Origin: Hoplostethus atlanticus
Taxonomy: Eukaryota; Chordata; Actinopteri; Trachichthyiformes; Trachichthyidae
Direction of reading: 5' to 3'
Assembly: GCA_034670405.1 (NCBI GenBank)
Contig: JAXDDX010000012.1
Coordinates: 2,625,001 to 2,689,000, forward strand
Length of the DNA: 64,000 bases
Shown one piece after another: positions 37,958 through 48,900 of this stretch. The position numbers were made by a program, and so were the translations under genes. How positions within the stretch are numbered: the first letter of the stretch is position 1; every line of letters begins with the position of its first letter. The notes beneath the pieces are model-generated. The model ran no database searches, was not told the origin of the DNA, and saw only the letters and a program-made list of their open reading frames with translations.

Positions 37958-40900
37958 GCGTGTGCGCGCGCTTGCGAGCATGCCTGTGCCTGACATGCAT
38001 TCGTACATGTACGTGTGTCGGTATGTGTGGCGAAAGACAACAAAGCAAAACTCTGGCTGAAACATTCAGTCTCTGCTATTAAATATTGAAAGGACCTTGA
38101 AACACACACACACACACACACACATAATAAAATTTAAATTTAATTTTTTATTATTACATTGCTTGGCAAGGAATCATTTATTTGTAGGTTTCAGGTGCTC
38201 AGCCATATACTCTGTAATTGACATTTCAATATAATGCAAGCCACTAACAGATGACTGAGTGAAATCTAGTATTCCCCAACAACGTAACACCCCCCCCCCC
38301 CCCTCTTCCCGCCAGTCTTTTGTCTGTCATATTGCCATATGTGCTGACTGTCTAAACTCAAAGTAGGCCCCCGGATTGGTTGCAGATGTATTAACACTGG
38401 TATTCCATATATTCCAGTTTGATTTATTTGAAAGACATGCAGGGAGAAAGTAGCTTGCGGGGTATGAATAGAATCACAGTGTTTCCACAATGGAGCCTTG
38501 CGGAACTCCCCGCAGAAGAAGAAGAAAAAAAAAAGAAACTTTGCATGATGATTTGGGGTTATGAAAACATGTCCGACACATGTGCTCTCAATAAGGGGTG
38601 GTCAAATAGAATCAGGGACTTGGAGGAATTAGGGAGTCGGGATCGTGGCGTGGAGCTGGGGAGCGCTGAACGGTAGAAACTATTCCAATTCCAGCTGGTG
38701 CTCTTTAGCAATTAGGACAGAAGCCAGTAGCTTACCATACCTCGCAGTACACTCTCTCCCTGTGTCTCTCTTTCCTCTCTTGCTCCTCTCTCTCTCTGGT
38801 GGACACAGCCATAATAATAATGCGTCCAGAGAGGCTGAGAGCAAGGCTATGTGGATATAGATCACTGTGTAGTTTGAGCCTTCACATACTGTCGGAAAGA
38901 AAGCAGAGTTATGGCTAAGGAGTATCAAGCTACAAAATTGTTTGAAAACTTTGAAAACCTCTGACACCACTAGCCCAGATAAAAGTCAGCAGTATGTTAC
39001 GTATTTCCTGAAGTGTTCGTTCGGTTATTTTCAGATATCTGAGCTGACCTGCTCCCACACTAGATTATATATAGTAGAATATTCCTATATAAAGTACATT
39101 CCTTTTCACTTTGCACAGGTATTTCAGAAGACCCCCATATCATGCATCTACCTTCATTACTGAAGCTTTTCCATGTTATTCCACTTTGTGGTGGAGCAAC
39201 AGTGCAGCAGTGAAGTGCAGCAAGCAAAAAACGGCTTCATCAATATGTGCCCAATATTTGTTGTATTAGTACCTTTCAACTTTTATCTATTGAAATATGC
39301 CTCTAGAAAAAACATCTTTCAGTTAGCTTTTATATGGATGGTTTCAGAGTGTATTATTGTATTAAGGAGACTTTCACACATGGTGGTTGTATGAAAGCGT
39401 GGGTCTGAGATGTCTTGGATACATTGCACAACATCCCTTTGGTACAAGCTGCATCACAGTCTGTCTAATACTCTGTACCAAGGGATTTTTATACAGGGGA
39501 GGATTTGGCTGTCCATGACTGAGCTTCTCATCTCTTTCCAGGTGTTCCCTTGATTGACGGAGGCACAGTGCGACTCCCACGTCTCATTGGTCTGTCCCGA
39601 GCCCTGGACCTGATTCTGACTGGACGGCCAATCGGCGCTCAGGAAGCTCTTGCCTATGGATTGGCTAACAGAGTTGTTCCTGATGGCCAAGGTACTGCAC
39701 ATAGTTTGTATGCTTATCACTGCTGTCAGGTGGAAACCCCCTGAACCCGATTTTCATGTTTTCACATAAATTGGTCCACTATGGGTTTTGTAAGTTTCAC
39801 AACCCAAGGGCAGTTTTGAAAGGTCATTGTAGGATTTCAAAAATACATGGTTGTTGATTTGAAATTCGTCTTCCTCTAACAGCATCCATTGTTATTTCAA
39901 TGGATTGTTTAGTTTTTCCTGTGGTAGTCTCACATAGCCCGACCTTTCTCCTCACTTCATTTTACTTTGTGTTACTATTATAGCAGAGCAGGAGAAAGGG
40001 AATAAAAGTGGAAAACTAGTCGGTTGATGGTGTGTTTTAGTGTACGTCAGCTAGCATGTGTTGCCTTTGCACCCATGAAGGACACAGGAGGCAAGTGGTT
40101 GAGATGTGAAGACCAAGATGTGGGTCTAGTAAAGGGATGGTGGGTGGGGGGCCTGGAAGTCTACCCTCTCTAGAGTGGAAGTAGACATTGTTATCGGTAT
40201 TCCCCTGTGAAACATCCTCTGAGTCTGACTAGTCATGTGGGGACCCACCAGAAACAGGCCCATGACCCTTTTCAGGTCCAGATCCATAGTTTAAGAACAC
40301 ACTGTTAAAGGGTGAGATCAGAGAGGATCATATATAATCTAAATTTGTTCCAGTGAATCTGTTTTCTTTATTTGGCTCCAATACCACATCGGAGCAGTAA
40401 CTCACTATTAGTGCTGTCCGCTCCTCATTCATACAAGCAGCAGTCTGAGGATTAAGCTGTGCGTGCATTTCAATATGGCATTTCCTGTGTTATATTAATG
40501 CATGAACGCTCCCGTATCCTTAAGTCCCAAAAAGCCTTTCCATGTGCTCTCCACGGCTCGGCCCCTGATTCCCTCTCTCGCTCTCCTTAGACGTTAGGAG
40601 AAGATTAATTTAATTCTCTCAGGAAGTTCCTCTTCCCACAGTCAGGCCTTGCTCTAATTGGTCTCTCTGAGGTTGATCACTTAGCGCGGGTATAGATCAG
40701 AAGGAAATGCTGGAGCGCCAACACACACACACACAGCACAGGGCATCAAAGTCTGCCATCACCAGGCCTAGTTTTTCCATAGGACAGATCTGGATGCAGT
40801 CCAGTGCTTTCATGTGGCCCAGGGAACAAAGTGGCATGGCTTAAGCTCACAGACAGGCAGAGCAGCAGGGAGACTGAAATGCAGAATGCCATTCACTGAA

Positions 40901-41554
40901 GGGCTGTAGCTACGAAGTGGTTTTGGTTGATGTAATAATAGAATGGCATAATACACCAAGTGTGTGTGTGTGTGTGTGTGTGTGTGAGCATGTATATACA
41001 TTCAAGCCTGTATATACACCCTACATCCTTACATGTGTCCTTGTTTATAAATTTGATCTTTACTCATTTGTTTTTTTGTGTGTTTGCCGGTACACTAACT
41101 TCATGTCGTCGTTCCAGCTTTACAGGCAGCCCTGGAGCTAGCGGAGCAGATCAGCTCCTTCCCCCAGCAGTGTCTTCGTGCCGACCGCTCCTCGGCCATC
41201 TACAGCTCCTACGACGCTCCCTCCTTCACACAGGTACGCCTGACGCACGTCTTACACGCCAACATCCTGTCCTGAGGTCAGACAGTCAGCCAAGTCAGTC
41301 ATGAAGCATTTAGCACTTGGGAGACGCTGTCAGTTGTTAGGATCCATCAAACAATTTCTGCCATTCCACCTCTTAAATTGCCACCTTTTACAGAAAAAAA
41401 GAGCATTATCGCATTTGATTGGTTGATTTGATCTTCCTGCACCCAGGCCATGCAGTATGAGATCGACCACGGAATTCCTGTCATCCAATCAGAAGCTGTT
41501 GCCGGGGCAACCAGGTTCAGCTCTGGAACAGGAAGAGGAGGGAAATTCTCCTAG
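25087..41554 (+). CDS. Enoyl-CoA hydratase/isomerase-like (crotonase-fold) protein, probably mitochondrial; one-base frame break in exon 4
   Basis: Exons: 25087-25228, 27525-27683, 30552-30649, 31532-31677, 39542-39691, 41118-41233 and 41447-41554, all GT/AG. Phases agree throughout if one G is discounted, giving about 305 residues. Exon 1 encodes an Arg/Lys-rich, acid-free start ([20 protein letters not shown]), a likely mitochondrial presequence. The crotonase domain begins at [30 protein letters not shown] and [20 protein letters not shown] supply the two oxyanion-hole segments. In classical hydratase two glutamates act. The first is kept (GGLEL), but the second position reads Cys ([10 protein letters not shown]). 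So hydratase activity is doubtful, and isomerase, carnitinyl-CoA-type or other crotonase chemistry is possible. In exon 4 GCTGCAGGTCAGTGG at 31568-31582 has one G more than the frame needs (31574/31575). The paralogue group resembles the fish and bacterial-type enoyl-CoA hydratases, and I cannot give a firm symbol. Confidence 0.88.
25229..27524. repeat. Intron 1 of the crotonase-like gene, with dispersed repeats and microsatellites
   Basis: About 26377-26465 carries AAGGTCAAAGGTCGGGGTCA then TACAGCGCCCCTGGAGCTGG and TTCAGCAGGGCAGATGCTTG, a common teleost repeat seen again at about 36480-36580. About 26705-26800 (GGGTGGCCTGGTGGCTAGAG, CACAGGTTCCATCTGCTGCA, CCTTGAGCAAGACTCTGAAC) resembles a tRNA-type fish repeat. 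CA (27212-27241) and CT (27306-27358) microsatellites lie just before exon 2. Confidence 0.5.
27306..27358. repeat. (CT)n microsatellite
   Basis: About 26 CT units ending about 165 bp before exon 2 of the crotonase-like gene. A CA run at 27212-27241 lies just upstream. Confidence 0.95.
27684..30551. repeat. Intron 2 of the crotonase-like gene, with teleost dispersed repeats
   Basis: About 27745-27825 (GATTTGCTCAAGGACCCTTC, GGCAGGGAGGATGTTTGCCG) is a fish 'tgctcaaggacacttcagcaggg' repeat. About 27890-28230 has repeated GTCAGGGAATTT and GGAATATTATGGA phrases, as in a common fish hAT-type MITE. About 29581-29850 is the teleost repeat with TTTTTATTTGTAGAGCCCTT, GGGCTTCACAGTACCCAAC and ACAAGGAAAAACTCCCAAAA. 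CA (28455-28481), GA (30142-30176) and GT (30318-30345) runs and a T run at about 29091-29107 are also present. No additional exon was seen. Confidence 0.5.
29581..29850 (+). repeat. Teleost dispersed repeat (TTTATTTGTAGAGC ... GGAAGAAACCTCTGGAG)
   Basis: Reads in order TTTTTATTTGTAGAGCCCTT, GGGCTTCACAG, TTGGACCCTCACAGAGGACA, AGGAAAAACTCCC, GGAAGAAACCTCTGGAGGGG, GAGGGATCCCCCTACCAGGA and GCAATAGATGCCG. This string of blocks recurs across many fish genomes. The family is not assigned from memory. About 270 bp. Confidence 0.6.
30650..31531. other. Intron 3 of the crotonase-like gene
   Basis: 880 bp with nothing recognisable except a short GT run at about 31478-31501 just before exon 4. Confidence 0.6.
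31691..32290. repeat. Long imperfect (ACT)n/(AGT)n trinucleotide tract
   Basis: About 600 bp composed almost entirely of ACT, GCT, AGT and related trinucleotides, with interspersed TTCTTCTTCTACT and ACCTCAA phrases. These recur at about 100-bp spacing (around 31890, 31980, 32025, 32095, 32130 and 32215), so a higher-order repeat sits on the trinucleotide pattern. It begins 14 bases after exon 4. Long Thr/Ser and Val/Leu open frames on both strands are products of the period-3 repeat. Confidence 0.85.
32487..32543. repeat. (CT)n microsatellite
   Basis: About 28 CT units in intron 4 of the crotonase-like gene. Confidence 0.95.
32841..32932 (+). repeat. Shared ~90-bp segment, copy 2
   Basis: GGGCTTACTTATTATTTATG, GTTTCCCC, AAACAACATTTCC, a T-rich run and CTTGTAGCC follow the same order as 5660-5750, in the same orientation. 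Outside this block I see no similarity between the two sites. Confidence 0.5.
33248..33292. repeat. (GTCC)n/(GTCT)n microsatellite
   Basis: Six or more GTCC units followed by GTCT units, an uncommon GC-rich tetranucleotide run in intron 4. Confidence 0.9.
36430..36600 (+). repeat. Teleost dispersed repeat (TTTATTGATCCCCC ... GGTCAGGGTCAGC)
   Basis: TTTTATTGATCCCCCAAAGG, GAAATTCTC, GAGGTCAGGGTCAGCTACAG, CCTGGAGCCGGTAGGGGTTG, GTCTTGCTCGAGGACACTTC and AGCAGGGCGGGTGCTTG are in order. It is a repeat frequent in percomorph fish, with a shorter relative at 26377-26465. The family name is not assigned. Confidence 0.55.
37910..37965. repeat. (GT)n microsatellite
   Basis: About 21 GT units followed by GC-interrupted GTGC units in intron 4 of the crotonase-like gene. 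Confidence 0.95.
39692..41446. other. Introns 5 and 6 of the crotonase-like gene
   Basis: Intron 5 is 39692-41117 and intron 6 is 41234-41446. A GT run lies at 40962-40986, and short CA runs near 40725. Nothing else was recognised. Confidence 0.6.
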
Positions 41555-41688
41555 AAATTGGGCTCTCAGGTGACCTAACTCATCCTCTTGGGGCCGACGA
41601 CAACAGCTGAGAATGACTGCATTTCTGAACTCAACAGTATGGAACAGACATGGTTCATTTCTCTCCTGGTTTTGACTGGGAACGGATC

Positions 41689-41762
41689 AACACTGATAGA
41701 TAATGATAGATCATGATCAACACTGATAGATAATGATAGATGATGAACACTGATAGATAATG
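41689..41762 (+). repeat. Short minisatellite (AACACTGATAGATAATGAT)n
   Basis: Three imperfect copies of a ~30-bp unit built on AACACTGATAGATAATGATA and GATCATGATC, about 140 bp after the crotonase-like stop codon, so probably in its 3' UTR. Confidence 0.85.
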
Positions 41763-42273
41763 TCACCTAACCATCCGTGCCTTGTTAATACATCTACGCC
41801 AAGTTCATGAAAGCAGCCCTAGAAGTTTTTAATTTGGGACTTGTAAATATACATGCTGTTGAAACTTCACAAGATTCTCCACACGCGGATGTGTTGAGTA
41901 CATTATTTTTTTTCTAAAGCAGTTTATTAGTGAATTGTATTTCATTATCTCCCTTTTATATGTAGGACATCCTCATGTGCTGTGTGGCGGATGGCATGAA
42001 CACAAAGCTAATACAACACACAAAGACTAGAAAGGCATCAAAAGCAGCATACCTGCAGCAGCGCACCATTGTTCCTTTAGTTTAGAGCACCTGATGACTC
42101 TGATAAGGTGCGTGTGCGTGGTGCGTGTGCGTGTGCGTGTGCGTGTCCTAGTAACCATAACAGTATAATTAGTGTGGGAGATTCAGCACTTCCAGTCAGC
42201 CTTGTGCCAGGTATAAGCATTCCTTTGGCTTTGGAGCACACTTCCCCTTAATTTTGCGTGTTGGAGAGACTCT

Positions 42274-42318
42274 CTATGTCTATCCCACTCACATACACTG
42301 TGAGTGGGATAGACATAG
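42274..42318. repeat. Perfect 20-bp inverted repeat (hairpin)
   Basis: The left arm CTATGTCTATCCCACTCACA (42274-42293), a 5-base loop TACAC and the right arm TGTGAGTGGGATAGACATAG (42299-42318) pair without a mismatch. It lies 720 bp after the crotonase-like stop codon. It is too short for a standard pre-miRNA and has no transposon end that I recognise. Confidence 0.9.
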
Positions 42319-42438
42319 TGATATATTGTGTGTATACTGTGTATACTGTGATATTCTCTGTGTGTGTGACTTTTCTTTAATGAAAAATCTCAAGAAAATT
42401 GAAAAGAACTAAACTCAGATACTTTAGAGAGAGGGAGA

Positions 42439-42442
<4 letters not shown>

Positions 42443-42517
<75 letters not shown>
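42443..42517. repeat. (GT)n microsatellite
   Basis: About 37 GT units, facing a CA tract 163 bp downstream (42680-42729), so the two are complementary on one strand. Confidence 0.95.
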
Positions 42518-42518
<1 letters not shown>

Positions 42519-42678
42519 TGAGAGAGATAGATAGACAGAGAAAGACCTCATTAGGTCTAGGAGGTGTCCTGTCTAGACAGTGTGATGACAGGACACAGAA
42601 CCTCTGTTTAATGTTTCCTCCTCCTCCTACCTCCAGTACACCCAGCCCATACACATCACCTGCTCTGCCTCTGGGGAT

Positions 42679-42679
<1 letters not shown>

Positions 42680-42729
<50 letters not shown>
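42680..42729. repeat. (CA)n microsatellite
   Basis: About 25 CA units, the complement of the GT tract at 42443-42517. Confidence 0.95.
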
Positions 42730-42732
<3 letters not shown>

Positions 42733-43374
42733 TGACTGACTTACTCAAGCACCCAAAAAGTTAAGACGGACACAAAGACACACAGTGGGCTATGTGCCGT
42801 TTTACCCGTACAAGCCTCTATCTGCACTCTGCAGCTTGTTTCTCAGCAGACCATTCAGTATTGGGAAGCTATGAAGGAGCTGGAAATATCCTATTGTCCT
42901 GCTCATATACAGTTTGTGTAATGTGACACATACCCAAGGTTAGAGGCTTGTTTGTTATCATGCAGTGATTCACTAGAGGCAGTAAAAATCACCCATTTCC
43001 CCTCATGGTGTGGTACTGTGGAGGACTGTCCCCCTGCTTCCTGGTTTAGTACTAGAACGGATAAGAGAAGGACTAGACAACAATGTCAACACCTTGAGGA
43101 AATTCACCAGTGCCAGGGCCAGTATTCGTTGTCAGGACTTTCGTTTGAACGTAACGTTTATAAAACAAGATGTTGCCTGGGGAACTATCGTAGCCACTGT
43201 GTTATGGAATCTGTGTTACGAATCAGGAACAAACTCCCATTAAAATGAATAGGCGGTGCCTGTCCAAGAAAAACCTGACAAAAGCTGAAAAATCACATCC
43301 TTGTTGGTCCTCTGTGAGCCCGCCGAGACATCGACTTCCTCAGAATTTGACTGAACCATAATCTTCAGCCCTGG

Positions 43375-43480
43375 TTCAGTGATTTGAGAAATGGCCCCCC
43401 TCTTAGTCAGACTGGACCCCTGGCCCATTGGTCAACTTAACCATTGATGAGATGATGAGAGCATAGACACCAAAACAAGC
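43375..43480 (+). repeat. Fragment of the TTGGCCCRTTGGTCAACTTA element family
   Basis: CTGGCCCATTGGTCAACTTA, then GATGAGATGATGAGAGCA and TAGACACCAAAA. It matches the copies at 51431 and 58231 in the same order. The ends are worn. Confidence 0.6.
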
Positions 43481-43662
43481 AGCGAGGTCTAGCAATTGTG
43501 TGTAAGACTGGTAAAATGAGATTGGTAAAGATTGGTAAAATGTAGACGGAACTAGCAGGGACTACTTTACCTGTTTCCATAGGAGGTGAAGGTAGTGGGC
43601 AATGGGACATTTTGGTGTTCATCACCCAGCGTAAAGGGAAGCCAGGAGTAGTAGTATGTTGT

Positions 43663-43704
<42 letters not shown>

Positions 43705-43917
43705 TTTGGTGGGGGCATCTGTAGCTTTGATGCTGGTTCTCACTCCTCACTCCCAGATAAGATAGGCCCTGGCAGCAGCAGCGGTAGCAGAGACAGAGAG
43801 AGAGAGATATGGACACCCTTGGCCCTTATCATCAGGGCCATCGCAAATCTGGGACCAGGGAGACATAACACAGGTTGGGGTGAAAGGAGAGGGGGAGGGA
43901 GAGGGAGGGAGGGAGAC

Positions 43918-43949
<32 letters not shown>

Positions 43950-45566
43950 TGTCCCTTGTTCTCTCTTGACACTAAAATAAAAATGAATTGAATTGAAGCA
44001 TGTGTTGCCAAGCATATAGGATGTTTCTGTGACATATTGAGCTGTTCTCTGCTGCTATTTGATATTGTAGGGATTTATAAAACACATAAAGGTCTGGATG
44101 GGTCTGGATGTTGTGGTTTTTGGAATATGGTCTGGTTTTTGAGTGGGTTACAGCATTATGCTTTTCTGTGAATAGGCAGACATTTTATTTAAAATGAACT
44201 CTTTCAGGTTTTTGCCATCCAAACAGCAGGCTGTTCACTCAGTGGCCGATTTGTTCACATTTAGCCGGGGAGGTGTGAACCCGCTCCCCTGAGCTACACG
44301 GCTGAATTTGCACAGTGTTAACACGAGATCGCCGCTCATCCTCTAGCAGAGCCTGCTCTCGGCGCAGCTCTTGATCACTTGCTGTTTTCCACTCCATCGT
44401 CAGGGGTCGTGCCTCAACTGGAGAACATTTCTTCCACCTCAACAGAGGCTTTCTCCTCAGCGATGAAGGTGCTTCACTCTAAGTGTGTAAAGGTGAAGTC
44501 CATGATTCATGATAGCAGATTTGACAAGATTTTCTAACCTAAAACGCCGCGTTATTTCAGATTTGATTCATACATTAGTTATGCTTTGCGCAATCATCAT
44601 CCAAACCTTTAGAAAAAATAACTAGAGAAATTATCGAAGTTTTAGAAGGATACTCTGTAATTTAACAGAAAAACGTCAAACTATTAAGCAGTTGCCGTTG
44701 TTCAAAAAATCCTAGATAAATAAAAATACCATAAAGCACCATAAAGTCCATGAACTCACTACAGAGTACCTCAGACTCTCTACTCTCACTATACTACTAT
44801 ACTATAGGAATATTATAGGATGTTATAGGAACATCATAGTGATTTCTCGTTAGATTACAAAATCTTTACTTGATAGAAAGCAGTGAACAAAATGTGGCAT
44901 TAACCTTATGATGATAGAGTTGAAAAGCTCCACCTCTGCGTAAGTGCGCACTGACTGGGCGGTTTCAGAAGACGCACGCACACACACACACACACACGCA
45001 CGCACACACGCACATTATAGACTGCAACCTGCTGATCCCTGTTAGACTCACACACTCAGTCTGCAGGAGGACGGGACAGTCATTGAAAGCAGTGGGGAAA
45101 CTTCTTCAACTATAATAGGGTCACTTTTTTCCCCGCGCCACGTTGGAAACTGATATATTTCGAAGAGCAAATATAGCCACTTAAGTAAAATGGCTTCTTT
45201 CAGGGGAGTTGTTATTCTTTTACGGGTAAACTTGGCATCAAACGTTGCCTTTTGACCGGGTTGGATTTAGACTTGCTTGAGCTTTCAGAATAAAGTTTTA
45301 CATGGTGCCATTTAACCTGAAGCAGGACAGCGCGCTACGGGACTCAGAAATGAAAGCAGGGCCAACACTTTTCTACGCATCTCGCATGGGGAAACACTTC
45401 AAATGGCTTGATACATGTTTGCTTGCTTTTGAACTGCGGCTGCGATAGATAATAGCGGGCTTGGACAGAGTTTGGCTCCCATTACGCACATTTAAAAGTG
45501 GACAGGCTGATTGAAGCTCCAAGCCAGACACACTTGGGACTCCGGAGAGCACAGCGGGACAACACC

Positions 45567-45975
45567 ATGACCAGCTGCTGGTTTGCCTCGGTCGGATTGT
45601 GGTGGAGTGCTTGTTATTGCATGTTCCTGGTCGCGGGGAGTAATTATTTATTGGATGGCAACAACGAAGTGCACGCGGGTTTCATCCACCGGCGGCTGCG
45701 GACGCACGAGAAGAGAGAGGTGCAGAAGGAGATCCTGTCCATCCTCGGACTGCCGCACAGACCGAGACCGCATCCGTCAGCCGGGAAATACAACTCCGCT
45801 CCGCTCTTCATGTTGGACTTGTACAACACCATATCCACCGAGGAGAAAAGCCAAGTGGAGGGCATGCTGGACGAGTATCAGTCCATGCTGACCACCCAGA
45901 GCCCTCCTCTGACCACATATCAAGAAACTGCCTTTCTGAACGATGCCGATATGGTGATGAGCTTCGTCAATTTGG
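45567..45975 (+). CDS. BMP5/6/7-class growth factor, exon 1 (gene continues beyond the window)
   Basis: A secreted TGF-beta ligand precursor. Exon 1 encodes the signal peptide and the N-terminal third of the prodomain. ATG at 45567 was chosen because it opens a hydrophobic leader ([14 protein letters not shown]) and no earlier in-frame ATG is seen. Key blocks are [52 protein letters not shown] and [14 protein letters not shown], which define the BMP5/6/7 (60A) group. The exon ends after 136 codons plus one base at a GTAAGC donor, the conserved exon 1 boundary of this group. EKRE.QKEILS leans to BMP6, LTTQSPPL to BMP5 and the short spacer to BMP7. A bmp7-type paralogue is my best guess, but I do not assign a symbol. 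No exon 2 was found in the remaining 18 kb, fitting the very long first introns of this family. Confidence 0.9.
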
Positions 45976-48900
45976 GTAAGCGACAAGAAATCTATTTCTG
46001 ACAAACGAAAGTAATTAGTGGATTTTATTAAAAATAAAAATACAAAAATACATGTGCGTAATAACTCGCCTACGAGATATTTCCCAGTTTCTAGTTGTTT
46101 GGACTAGAAAATCTTAATTTTCGAAGTTGAATTGCAACGTGAACAGGTGTTGGGCACAAGTAGGGATGTATTGGAGAAACTCACCTAAAACTCAGTTTAC
46201 CTAGTTTTTTTTAACCTTATTAGGCAATCTAATGACGTAAATGCCTACTATATCACAGTAAGTACTGTCCAACTTTATACTGGTGGTTGTTTGATTTAGG
46301 ATATTTACCACTGCATCACTGGACACCAAAAGGGATTACGCACAGCGGAGGTAGCATTACGCGCGTTTAGTGTTGGATCCACGTATAAACAGTGTCTGAA
46401 CCATACGGAGACCCAATCATCTGCAAGCTGGCTCTGTGGGCTGAGATAACTGGCGAGGTTTGTACTGTTGCACAGTAATTTATTGTTGCATGGAGTCTCT
46501 CGGGAGAGACAGGACCCCCCTCATGTATAGCCTCGAAATGCTGTGGTCAGTGTTGTTGTGCAATCTGCTGCACGATTTATGTCTAAGGGAGGAAAATAGA
46601 ATTAGTATCCTCACCAAGCCATCACTCACCACCACCGCTGGTATTTGTATATAAAGGGCCATTCCTGCCGTTGACCTCCGGGGCTGCGAGTTGCTGTTTC
46701 TGTGCGTAAATTGCGTCGCATTGTTTGTGTTGCTCCGCCAGATTGTCTTTAATTAGAGCTGATGACGATAAAGAGAGACACTTTAATCATAACGGGTTTG
46801 GAACATAAAAGCCCGAGGCCCTTCCTTCCATTAGCAGCTCCAATGTTTACTGGGAGACTCTAAACAGAGTGCCTGAAGATAAACAGAGGCGCTGCCAGAG
46901 TCAGAAGCGTTGGACAAGGCGGCTTAAATCCAGATGGATTGTCATTCTTCTTGGGAACTGAGGACATTGTCATTATCCGGCCATGGGAAAAGTGGAAAAG
47001 CATCATTGGAGAAGAATGTGGTTTGATGCTGTTTCTAATTCTCAGCTTATCTTGAATTGGAAGAGCCAATAGGCCTTCAGCAGCAGGGTCCATCACTTAC
47101 TGTGGGTCTATTGATAGTCCTGTCCATTAAGAAACTTGAACCTTTACCTCTATAAACTCCTGAATACAGAGAATAGAATCAGAATTGGCTGTAGAGACTG
47201 AGTTAGGAGCTTAAAGCAAATGCTTCTCTACTTATTGGTCCTCTGAGTATTCATGTTGCAGCATGTGGTGATGAAAACCAGATATTCAGACAGAGGGAGG
47301 CCGTCGTTTTGTTCTCAAATGACCAAGCCTCTCTGTTGGCTTCTGTGTGGGAGTGTGATGGTGGTGGCGGTGGTGTTTGTGTGTCTGTGGTTTTGGTATT
47401 CCTGTACTGTGTCAGTTTGGGTTTATTCTCCCGTGTTGTTGCACATCTGGCCATCCACTTTGATTAATCACGTCCTGTGCATCTTTTGACGATTCCCTCA
47501 GATTTCTTTGGTGACCAGGGGATTAGGTTGCCATCTCCTCCAGTCGTACACAGAGTCCTAACCGCCCTGGAGGAGGGACAGCTTCCTCCCTGAATGTGAT
47601 TGCAATTAATGTCGGACAGGCCAAGGCTCTCCATCTGCTTTGCAAATAAGGCCTTGCATGACTACCGTGTGTCATCGCCATCCGATTAGTTTTTAATGTT
47701 TTTCTTTCGCGATTGGAGTGGTCTGCGTTGAGTGACTTCGAAAGCTATAGAGAGAGGCCGGCGATGCTTCTGGGTGGTCCATCTTGTTTCAAAACCGGCC
47801 TAAAATCTGGATATCATGTGTGGCCAAACTGAAAGTACAAATTAAAGCCAAAGACAAATGAAAGGAAGAAAAACTGAAACAACAACAACTGAGACAAACA
47901 ATCTGTCTGAAACATTTTGAAAAATATGGGGCAGGTTTAACAGACCTAGATGAAGCCGAGCCCCTCATTAGACAAAGAATTTTTATTGAAAGGCATTTTC
48001 CCGGCTTAATGCACGTCTACATACGTGAAACCAACCCAAAGTGGAGACAGTGGCGGTGGCTCTGTTTACACTGATGAAAAGTATAGCTGTTCACATCTGA
48101 TTTGAACCCAGACGCGACCTGTGTACACTAGCAAGACCTCTCTCTTCGGGCAGATGTAAAAACGTGTGACTTTTAATAGTGTAAACCGACCCATAACGAA
48201 GAAAACGATGACAGTGATTTAGGCTTAGGTCTGAACTGATGTCTTTCACAGCCAGCTGCTGCAGTAGCGCAGATAGAGAGCTCATTTTCAGAGGGTATTC
48301 TCCTGGGGGATGGATAGATTTAAGAGCCCCTGCGCTACATCCAGTCTCAAGTGTGCTCACTGCGAACCAGATGCCTCTTTCTTCCCCCCTCAGCGTGATT
48401 CATGTAGACCTCTTGTTCACTCATCCGTTCTTCTTAGCTTTCATCGCTTCGAATGACCCATTGACTCATCGAAGAGAAAGAGAGAGCGAGTGGTGGAAAA
48501 CTTCAAATTGGGGGGGACCAGAAGCATATTTTCCAGCTCCTTTTTCATCTTCATTCCTAGAATAGCGCGTTCATCACTGTTTGCCTTGCGGACGTCCTGC
48601 TTTCCACTGAGGTCTAGTGAAGTGACACTGTGTGCGGTATGACTCATGCTGTGTGACACACTGCAGCTCCTAACTTGTCCTAATGTATTGCCGGACGCTC
48701 TGGTAATGGTGGCGGTCACTCTGCTAACTGGGGTTTACACTGTAGGGCCTGTTCACACTCGCTGGATGGAGATCTTGAGAGTCGGTATCAAGTGATTTTA
48801 TACTTCTTATGACTACAAGAGGAAACAGGTAACATCTTAAATTTAGCACAAGAAATGAATAGATGAAGATGGAAGATGTGTGTCCACCTTCCTGCATTTA

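Larger units (their letters stand above)
31678..39541. other. Intron 4 of the crotonase-like gene
   Basis: 7.9 kb. It holds the ACT trinucleotide tract (31691-32290), a GT run (32308-32335), a CT run (32487-32543), the second copy of the ~90-bp shared segment (32841-32932), a GTCC/GTCT tetranucleotide run (33248-33292), a GA run (35729-35753), a dispersed repeat (36430-36600), a GT run (37910-37965) and a C run (38290-38303). No extra exon was supported in either strand. Confidence 0.6.
41555..45566. other. Intergenic region between the crotonase-like gene and the BMP gene, including 3' and 5' UTRs
   Basis: It must hold the 3' UTR of the upstream gene (no clear AATAAA seen nearby) and the promoter and 5' UTR of the BMP gene (probably within about 45000-45566). 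It includes a GATA-like minisatellite (41689-41762), a perfect hairpin (42274-42318), opposed GT and CA tracts (42443-42517, 42680-42729), an inverted-repeat element fragment (about 43375-43480), a GT run (43667-43700) and GA-rich runs (43880-43950). The open frames here look spurious. Confidence 0.55.

Noticed and set aside
42274-42318. microRNA precursor
   Set aside because: A 20-bp stem with a 5-base loop is too short for a vertebrate pre-miRNA, and perfect pairing is atypical.
45498-45566. Extended N terminus of the BMP exon
   Set aside because: The codon at 45498 is GTG. ATG 45567 is followed directly by a good signal peptide.
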